Below, in pieces: positions 56,590 through 64,000 of a stretch of 64,000 nucleotides of DNA. How positions within the stretch are numbered: the first letter of the stretch is position 1; each line of letters begins with the position of its first letter. The translations under genes were made by a program, and so were the position numbers. This DNA is from Tachypleus tridentatus (taxonomy: Eukaryota > Arthropoda > Merostomata > Xiphosura > Limulidae). The notes under the pieces are model-generated. The model saw only the letters and a list, made by a program, of their open reading frames with translations, was not told the DNA's origin and made no database searches. The stretch covers positions 65,946,326-66,010,325 of the forward strand of contig NC_134830.1 in NCBI RefSeq assembly GCF_004210375.1, read 5' to 3'.

Positions 56590-56740
56590 AATAATAATAC
56601 TCCACGGTTTTGGACCCTGAGTGCGTTATGAAAGTGATGGTAACATCTCACTATTCGGTCTGACAAGAGCTGGTCATCGGTAGAGTTCGTTAGCTGCCTT
56701 CCCTCTAGTCTATAACTACAAAATTAAAAATTTAAGAGTT
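56590..56740 (+). mobile_element. SINE family A, decayed body
   Basis: GCGTTATGAAAGTGATGGTA, ATCTCACTATTCGG, TTAGCTGCCTTCCCTCTAGT, CTATAACTACAAAATTA. Head and tail not recognisable. Confidence 0.65.
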
Positions 56741-57463
56741 ATTCAAGTCGGAGATAAGCAATGCTTATTATATACATTTTCAATCAACATTTATGTTTGA
56801 TATTCTTGTAGAAAGATATAACATTCATTCACAGTTTCGAAACCCCTTCGAACACTTTACTATGTAGAAACTGTTACTTTATATCAAGTACACATTGATT
56901 ATCTACTGACCGCAGATTCTTTTTCAAACCCTAGTGGTTTTTTAACAAGTATAGCATAGTAAATGTGTGTGGAAAATATATAGTTTTTTTTACAGTACGT
57001 AGTATGTCCGAAATACCCAAAATGGAGAAAAAGTGACCGTTTAGTTGTTTCATTTGGAACATAATTTAATCTATAACTATTACTCTGAAACAAACAGTAA
57101 TTAAATTGGTTTCAGTTGTATCCGTAAACGTTCTTTATTACAAAACCTATTGGACTGTAACTTTTGCTTCATCCTGTATATAATTACATTTGTTTCGGGA
57201 GACCTGAATGTGACTAGAATTTAGACGCTGGCGAATTCAGTAAATCAGAAACGTTTTTAACACTACAAACTATTCTGTGCAATTTTCTTAGTGGCTCGTC
57301 CGTACTGATCAGCTACAGGTATAAATATTTGTATTTTCTTTGCATTACTTTGAGGGTCCCTAATATAAGGGGCTGTCGATGGATTGCTCCATTTGACTAA
57401 TGTTATTTATGTTACTTATTTGTCACTTATAACTTTGGAAACTTGTAGAAAATGTCTGCCGAC
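56741..57463. other. No gene seen
   Basis: AT-rich sequence. The minus-strand 64-aa frame at 56899-57093 has no domain. Confidence 0.55.
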
Positions 57464-57866
57464 AACTTACATATCTAATTATCTGGTAACTTACTGCTGC
57501 GGTGTATACAACTAGCTAGCTAATCCCTAGTTTTCAACAATTTGTTTATTGCACATTATCACATATTACCATGATGACTTACTGCTGAGAAGTATACAGC
57601 TAGCTTGCTAATCACCTTTTTTTCAACAATTTGTTTATTGTACATTATCACATATTATCATGGTGACTTACTGCTGCGGTGTATACAGCTAGCGAGCTAG
57701 TCACATTTTTTTCAACAATTTGTTTATTTTGCATTATCACATATTATCATGGTGACTTACTGCTGCGGTGTATACAGCTAGCGAGCTAGTCACATTTTTT
57801 CAACAATTTGTTTATTGTACTTTATGACATATTACTATGGTAACTTGCTGCTGGGTACATACAACA
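57464..57866 (+). repeat. Tandem array, 88-89 bp unit, about 4.5 copies
   Basis: The anchor TTACTGCTG recurs at 57491, 57579, 57668, 57757 and, as TTGCTGCTG, at 57845: spacings 88, 89, 89, 88. Each unit has GCGGTGTATACAGCTAGC, GAGCTAGTCACATTTTTTTC, AACAATTTGTTTATTG and ACATTATCACATATTA. The middle two units are nearly identical, the outer ones more diverged. AGCTAGCGAGCTAG is locally palindromic. Confidence 0.95.
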
Positions 57867-58754
57867 GTTTAAAATATATGTCTATTTCGACAACTTATAC
57901 AAGTGGTTTACTACTCGGTCATTTACAAAATCTTTGATCCAGGGATTTATATACCTACTGTCCTGGTGATATTTTCCCGTAATCTGCTCTTCGGGCAAGT
58001 TACACGGTAAATCATATTTTTTTATACTGTGTAAATCTTTTTAAAATGTTTGAGGAAAATATAAGTAGTGCCACTTTGACCTTCCAGCGTTAACAAGAAC
58101 GTAACTTATTATTCTGTATATCTATGAAATGATAAAAGTATTCCTGCAACTCTTTGAAAAAGGCACTTTATTAAGTAAACACCTTGGAAGAAAAAAACAG
58201 TGCCCTTAAGAACAAACTTATTTAACGCTGCGTACTTTTTAAAATATACCCACGAGATTTTGAGAACAAACATTTTTACGTGCACATGTGATTAGATTCC
58301 AAACTCTATTTTTAAATATCAACTACAACATCGTAGGTGATTTAATATATTTTCCCAAAGTACGTTTAAAGATATCAGTAATTTTCAAGGATTTGTACGT
58401 AATCTGGACTGGATTAACTTTCTTAATTTGTTATTTTTTCTTCTAAATATGATCGTTGTGTTCATTATCGTGCGCATATATCTACTGTTAATTATTTTTA
58501 CGTATGCTGTATTACCACGTTGTCATTGCAGTATGTTTACACGTCATACATTCTGCAATTCAATAGACCGGTAAGATCAATGGATTATTTTATTCACAGT
58601 TAAAGTAACTTTTTTTTTTTAAATGTAAACACTCCAGAAATTTCGACTTGAACACTGATTTTATTTTAAACATTCCAGTGGTTAAGATTTGTGCTCCAAC
58701 ACTTATTTCTAAGGTTCATAATTTTTATCAATCATTTTATATTAGAATTAAAAT
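57867..58754. other. No gene seen
   Basis: AT-rich sequence. 57886-57930 (TCGACAACTTATACAAG...) weakly echoes the left flank of the tandem array. Confidence 0.55.
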
Positions 58755-58866
58755 GATTTGTTTATTTATTATTAGGGCTATCTGTGCTGTGCCCACCGTG
58801 GGTATCGAAAGTGAATTTTTATTCTTAAAAGCCCTCAGACTTTGCCGCCTATTCATTATGAGGAGA
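58755..58866 (-). mobile_element. SINE family B
   Basis: GGGCTATCTGTGCTGTGCCC, CACCGTGGGTATCGAAAG, AAAAGCCCTCAGACTT on the minus strand. The 84-aa plus-strand open frame here is SINE sequence. Confidence 0.78.
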
Positions 58867-59011
58867 TGTTATTATAGTAAGTTCACCACTTTGGTGAACT
58901 GAGTTTATTAATGCTTGTGTTTTATCATACTTTCAACAAGTAATCACATACATCTATATGTACATCTTTCTCATATAAATTTTAGAAGTCACCAATTACT
59001 TTTAAATTGGC

Positions 59012-59690
59012 GGCCCGGCATGGCGTGCGACTCGTAATCTGAGGATCGCGGGTTCGCATCCCCGTCGCGCCAAACATGCTCGCCCTTTCAGCCGTAGGGG
59101 CGTTATAATGTTACGTTCAATCCCACTATTCGTTGGTAAAAGAGTAGCCCAAGAGTTGGCGGTGGGTGGTGATGACTAGCTGCCTTCCCTCTAGTCTTAC
59201 ACTACTATTAGGTTGAGGAATAATTCGTGAGCGTTTTTTCAAGTTAACAAAATATATTCATAAATGAAACGCTTTCGCAAAATATTTCATGTCATTTGGT
59301 AGATAATTTTTTGCTCTAATAGATGGTGTGTTTGATTTTCATATGTCTTTAATTTTTGCTTTCATTTTCAGCTCATTAAATGGAATGTCAAGTGGACAAA
59401 ATCGAGCATTTTTGACACCATCTGCTTTTCGCATTTAGTTTCTTGCAATTTCGTTTACAACAATGCATACTATATACCTAGGTATTATATGAAATATAGT
59501 ATCATAATAAATGTTTTGGGTGTAATGTGTTCATGCATTGAAGTATTGTATAGTCTTGCATGTAATGCTTGAATGAAATTATTTAAAAACGCTCACGAAT
59601 TATTTCTCAACCTAATAAATTAGGGACGGCTAGCACAGATAGCCCTCGAGTAGCTTTGTGCAAAATTCAAAAAACAAACAAAACAAACAA
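59012..59690 (+). mobile_element. SINE family A interrupted by a MITE, with TSD
   Basis: SINE sequence runs 59012-59207 and resumes 59616-59690; joining them restores CACTACTAAATTAGGGACGG. The target duplication TACTTTTAAAT lies at 58997-59007 and 59691-59701. The head has an internal deletion: GGCCCGGCATGG is followed directly by CGTGCGACTCG, removing most of the A box. Confidence 0.95.
59208..59615 (+). mobile_element. Mariner-derived MITE (408 bp) inside a SINE
   Basis: The 31-bp terminal inverted repeats begin TTAGGTTGAG and differ at one position (base 11, G against A); TA flanks both ends. At 59380 it keeps an ATG and the first codons of a mariner transposase, MECQVDKIEHF, then a stop, so it is an internal-deletion derivative of a full mariner. 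Confidence 0.95.
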
Positions 59691-59770
59691 TACTTTTAAA
59701 TCACGTAAACTGATTAATAGATTTTGTAAGATTTATAACAATTAAAATTCTATATACACATAAAAAATCA

Positions 59771-60163
59771 ATGACTTATATTTTCCTTTCTATTTATCAT
59801 AATAGCTACATCATCTGTCACGCTTTATACCAGTTTAGCGCATGCCTGAAGAAACATTCACAAAAACAGCAGCAAAAAAAAAACGAGAAACTTTGTTCCC
59901 TTTTCTGGGCGGGCCTGCCTGATGAAAGCCATGGAGTGTTGAAACATCGCTGCAGCTCACGGAACTGCTGTCTCCATTACCACCCAGCTTTATGCCGGAA
60001 GTTATTCTCCGCGGTGCTTCGTCTTGAGAGATGTGCTGTTGCCAAGTGTGGTTCGTCAATAAAACGGACAGAGAAAAACATAAATTATTTGTGTGTCAGT
60101 AAGTTGATGTATGGTCGTTGTGTCCTTCAAGTAGCTGTTCAATATGGCAGAAAGAAAGGATGA
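59771..60163 (+). other. 130-aa open frame, unrecognised; Penelope-like motif inside
   Basis: The frame is unusually CpG- and Cys-rich for this region (CSSRNCCLHYHPALCRK). At 59918-59945 it has CCTGATGAAAGCCATGGAG, TGTTGAAACATCG, the CTGATGA...GAAAC layout of Penelope-like ends. I think this is retroelement terminal sequence rather than a gene, but cannot prove it. Confidence 0.35.
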
Positions 60164-60550
60164 CTGAGTAATAGTAATAAGGATATAAAACGAAAGAAAA
60201 AATCATAGAAGACCATTTCTAAGATAATCATACTGTGTCAACTATCCATATGCAGTTGTAAGCTGACATTTAAGTACGTCGTTAGGTAAATTCATTAGTC
60301 GATTTGAATGATATAAAAAAAAAAATGTTATATGCCGAGGCATTCCAGAAAACCAGCTTTAATTACATAAATACTTTTTAGTCGTCGCTTGAATTATGAG
60401 ATCTGGCGAGACTTCCTACTACTGACAGTTCGAGACACGCCGAAAATAATTAGATATATCATAACAGAAACCAGAGGTTACGCTTGTTGATAAATTATTT
60501 ATATATACATATATATACGAGGGAATTAATTCGTAAGGTACGAAAGAGCA

Positions 60551-60825
60551 GGCCCGGCACGGCCGGGTGGATTAAGGCGTTCGACTCGTAATCTGAGGGT
60601 CGCGGTTTCGAATTCATGTATCACCAAACATGTTCCCCTTTAAGTTGTAGAGGTATTATAATGTTACAGTCAATTCCACTATTCATTAGCAAAAGAGTAG
60701 CCCAAGAGTTGGTGGTGGGTGGAAATGACCAGCTGCCTTCCCTCTAGTCTTACACCGCTAAATTAGGAACACCTAGCGCAGATAGCCCTCGTGTAGCTTT
60801 GCGCGAAATTCAAAAACAAACAAAC
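60551..60825 (+). mobile_element. SINE family A, full length
   Basis: GGCCCGGCACGGCCGGGTGG head, GGTTTCGAATTC B-box region, AAAAGAGTAGCCCAAGAGTT, CTAGCGCAGATAGCCCTCGT tail and AAACAAACAAAC. Confidence 0.93.
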
Positions 60826-61701
60826 GAAGGGTTAGTTATTTTCCTTGAATTCCTGGCATTAATGTTGAAAACTGTTTTTCAAATTAAAACAATTTTTAAT
60901 ACACGTAATAAAACATACTATTATTATCACACATGTTATAACCAGGGTCCTTTCAGAGGTTCAGAGAAGCCCACGTCACTTCTAATCTTTTAAGGCCCCT
61001 GGTTATAATAAAAGAATGGTGCCACATGAAAACGAAATAAAAATTTCATTGGCCCATAAGAAAAGTGAAACGTGATTTTGGTATTTTTTATTTCTTATAT
61101 ATTTATTAGCATTATTTAACATTAAATAATGCTTTCCTAGCATTTTTCTTTGTATAAAAACAAGTCGCGAAGCTTAACAAATGTTAAAAAAAGCCTAAAT
61201 ATGAGGCTGCCTTTGAGCACGAGGCTCTAGTCAAATCGCCCACATGTCCCACCTCCGCCCTCTAATTGGCCCTACTTACAGTATATTACGTTTTATTCAC
61301 TTTATATACATTAGGTATCTAATATCATCACATGTAGTATCTCTCATATTCTGGAAGATTCTCGCATATTTTCAGAGGTGTATAAAAAGGGAGAAAAGAT
61401 TCAGGGGTACATAATACAGCTAGTGATCAAGAGAAGGATTTTCGAGGGCATAAGAAATTATTAGTTGATTTACGTGAAATACTGGGGAATTATGATAATG
61501 TTTAACTCGGCAAGTTTGTGAAAAGCTAGCATAACTGCTTCTTCATTCACTAAGTATTTTAATTCTAATTTTCGTAAAACGAGAGACCTATTTATTTAGA
61601 AAATTATGCCTAATTACAAACAGTGAGCGGCTAGCAAAGTACGTTCGTGGTAAAATAAGATTGGAAGTGTCTCATTCTCTCTATAATTTCTCTCTTTAGC
61701 A
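60826..61701. other. No gene seen; one hairpin
   Basis: Contains the inverted repeat listed separately; otherwise unremarkable AT-rich DNA. Confidence 0.55.
60936..61008. repeat. Inverted repeat, 12-bp perfect arms
   Basis: TTATAACCAGGG at 60936-60947 and CCCTGGTTATAA at 60997-61008, with a 49-nt loop. Function unknown; possibly ends of a decayed MITE. Confidence 0.7.
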
Positions 61702-61975
61702 GGCCTGGCATGGCCAGATGGTTAGGGCGTTCGACTCGTAATCTGCCGGTCGCGGGTTTACATCCCGTGTCACAAAATCATATTTGCCATTTCAGTCGAA
61801 GGGGCGTTATAATGTGACTGTCAATTTCACTATACGTTGGTGAAAGAATAGTCAAGAATTTACGGTGGGTGGCAATGACTAGCTGTCTTTCCTCTAGTCT
61901 TACACTGCTAAATTAGGGACGCCTAGCGCAGATAGCCCTTGTGTAGCTTTGCACGAAATTCAAAACAAGTTCTTT
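61702..61975 (+). mobile_element. SINE family A
   Basis: GGCCTGGCATGGCCAGATGG, CGCGGGTTTACATCCC, TAGTCTTACACTGCTAAATT, GTGTAGCTTTGCACGAAATT. The body is moderately diverged. Confidence 0.92.
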
Positions 61976-63234
61976 CTTTTGGTGGACGTCTTGTTTTTTT
62001 TTTTAGAAGGAGAAAACTGCTATGTTAATATTTAGTATTTAAAGAAAGTGTAAAAGATACCATAACAAAATCTAAAAAAGCTGTGTAAATTTCACAAAGA
62101 AACTGTTCTATGCTTCAAACAATAAATAGGGCATCGTACATATAGGACAAAAGAAGAAAACAAGACTACAGTTACCTTGACAAATATACAAGTGTTTTTG
62201 GACTGGTTGGAATGTATACTTTATAATATTTTTACATGAATAAGACACTGATATATAATTCTAAATGCATTTTATCTACACCTATTAACTTAATAAACAC
62301 ACACAAAGGTAGAGATATACTGTGTATTGTGTGGATCCTTTATTTACAAGTTTCCCACGTGAAATGATCTTAGAGCTTGGACTTAAAATACTGCGAGAAA
62401 GTAACAGACAACTTGGAAGTGATAAATAAAACTGGCATTCTGTTCCTTTGGAGATCAGAGTTCTATGAACAGTATATATAGTTGAAGCTAAGATCATTAG
62501 TCGGTGTAGTTGTGAACTACTGTGATGCAGTTTGTTTAACACCCTTATTAAAGTATAGGACTTTGTGAATTCATTCCAAATATCATATTTACAATGATTC
62601 TGCCCATATTTAGTATCTCACACAAATTGTCTCTTTACAGGAAAATGAGGTTTCAAAACTGTGATTAGTGTATGTACACTTACCTAACTCATTCAGTGTT
62701 TATTAATGAAGGAAATGTTTAGTTTCATTTAGAAAAATCGAATACATATATGGTGAAAGATTTTCCACAGAATCGGTTTTTGCCATTTCATTAGTGTAAC
62801 GTCAACGATTTTGAGTGGTCCAGTTCTTAAATGATATCCATTCAGATATCATACAAACACACACACAAAAATCAGCATCGAAAATGTAAAATCGAAGTAT
62901 TGACACGTAGGTCATGGGATCATAAAAATCTTATTAGTGTATGTGTGAAAACCATGGTTAATCAGTAAAGGAAAACGAACATAAAAGTGAACGTAGAACA
63001 TACAATGTTATAGTAATCTTTTAGAGTGAAGAGAGGCCTTGAAAAGATAGGTTCAAATTGATTTTTCGTTTTACTCTACACGTATCTTTTCACATAACCC
63101 ATTTCAATTACCTTTATAAACTTAACATCCAGTAATAGAATGGATAGACATTATTTAAAAACCTATTATTGTTACCCATGCCACAAGAGGTCCCGTTAAG
63201 ACCGTCCAAAGGTTACAAACTATCGCGATGATTG
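61976..63234. other. No gene seen
   Basis: 1.26 kb without a recognised feature. Confidence 0.55.
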
Positions 63235-63990
63235 TTATCTTGTCGTCCTTGCTAGAAGAACTGCTTTTCAACAGCATGATCTTTGCAGAATGACACCCTT
63301 AAAACAACAAGCCATTGAGTTCAACCCAGGCTTCTCACAACAGGTTTCAGGCCAGTGGTATGCTGTCCATAGGATCATTGCAGCTGTCGACGTTACTGTG
63401 ATAGTGAGATATGTTGCAATGAGAAATCTCAAAACGCCGGTGAAAATAAAGTGACGCCAACGATTCACCCTCTAGAATTTCAACTGGAATCTGAAGACGG
63501 GGTGGGGAATGATTGGCGAATTGCACAATTAGTCAACATCATCACTTTGTTGAGACACCCGGTATTCAAGTTCACCTGAAGAAATAATCTTATCGTCATT
63601 AGAATAATGACGAGTGTCGATGTAGGGATTGGATCATTATAGCTGTAGCCATCCATTTAGTCCAACAGCCAAGTTTCAACTTTATGTTTGTAGATGACAA
63701 CATCCGTCCACGCCGTGCATATGTTGCCAATGCTGTGATTCAAGTTTACGATATCTCCGGACTCAAATCCAACTGAACATGTATGGAACGTCCTACTAAG
63801 ACTTGTTGATGGTCCGCCTACAACCTCGTGATTGGTTGGAAGAGGTCCTGCCGGAAGAATGACATAACATCCCACAATAGCATCTGGATCTTCAAAAATG
63901 ATCGATTCTAAGACGTTTACGAGCTTATATAAGTGTTCGTGTCAATTATGTACGATATTAGAACCGTTTTGACAATGTCAAATTGCCTTC
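63235..63990 (+). pseudogene. Tc1-like transposase relic at right edge
   Basis: Plus-strand broken frames: VVLARRTAFQQHDL (compare YIVxLARRxRFQ near the start of the catalytic part), then DDNIRPRRAYVANAVIQVYD at 63693, PTEHVWNVL at about 63769 and a shifted GPAGRMT...TIASG stretch. This is the DDNARPHRAxVVNxxLxxxxI...NPIEHVWDxL signature of Tc1-like elements. Several stops and shifts; terminal repeats not located. The minus-strand frames of 66 and 72 aa here are shadows. Confidence 0.7.
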
Positions 63991-64000
63991 AATCATTTTC

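Noticed and set aside
63268..63875. Two minus-strand open frames (66 and 72 aa)
   Set aside because: Opposite-strand shadows of a Tc1-like transposase relic read on the plus strand.

Overview
The window is animal nuclear DNA. It is AT-rich, carries one intron-rich protein gene, and is crowded with transposon remains and tRNA-derived SINEs. The repeats (SINEs with a GGCCCGGCATGGCC head and an AAACAAAC tail, Tc1/mariner copies, Penelope-like ends) fit an arthropod. From memory they most resemble horseshoe crab genomes (Limulus/Tachypleus), but that is inference and was not tested by a search. No bacterial operon, CRISPR array, rRNA or stand-alone tRNA gene is visible.

Region 1 (1-20550, + strand): the 3' two thirds of a glycylpeptide N-tetradecanoyltransferase (N-myristoyltransferase, NMT) gene. 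Ten coding exons joined by GT-AG introns of consistent phase give about 334 residues. They include both classical family signatures (EINFLCVHK and KFGIGDG) and the catalytic C-terminus GLVLQ followed by TAA. The 5' exons (start codon, lysine-rich N-terminus) lie outside the window. The introns hold an old inverted-arm element (2.4-4.1 kb), a young internally deleted Tc1-like transposon with perfect 26-bp terminal repeats (7.28-8.43 kb), a 57-bp minisatellite, a decayed antisense Tc1-like transposase, and an inverted pair of Penelope-like ends.

Region 2 (about 20.6-24.5 kb): the 3' untranslated/downstream zone, with candidate polyadenylation signals, a 76-bp mariner-type MITE and one decayed SINE. 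CpG rises from very rare to common across this zone, which suggests that the methylated transcription unit ends here.

Region 3 (about 24.5-64 kb): no host gene recognised. It is a nested repeat landscape: about 18 copies of a long SINE (family A), about 18 copies of shorter SINEs (B/C/D) sharing the same 3' tail, a mariner split by a SINE (32.6-34.1 kb), a decayed hAT-type TTF/DUF4371 transposase split by a SINE (36.8-39.4 kb), Penelope-like terminal segments with hammerhead-like cores, palindromic MITEs, an 88-89 bp tandem array (57.5-57.9 kb), a mariner-derived MITE inside a SINE (59.2-59.6 kb) and a Tc1-like relic at the right edge. Target-site duplications are visible for several SINEs.

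The most noteworthy points are the recurrent CTGANGA...GAAA module at five loci, a SINE with a switched 3' tail, a 92-bp dispersed repeat of unknown nature, and the sharp CpG/SINE boundary at the 3' end of NMT. No new multi-gene system was found.
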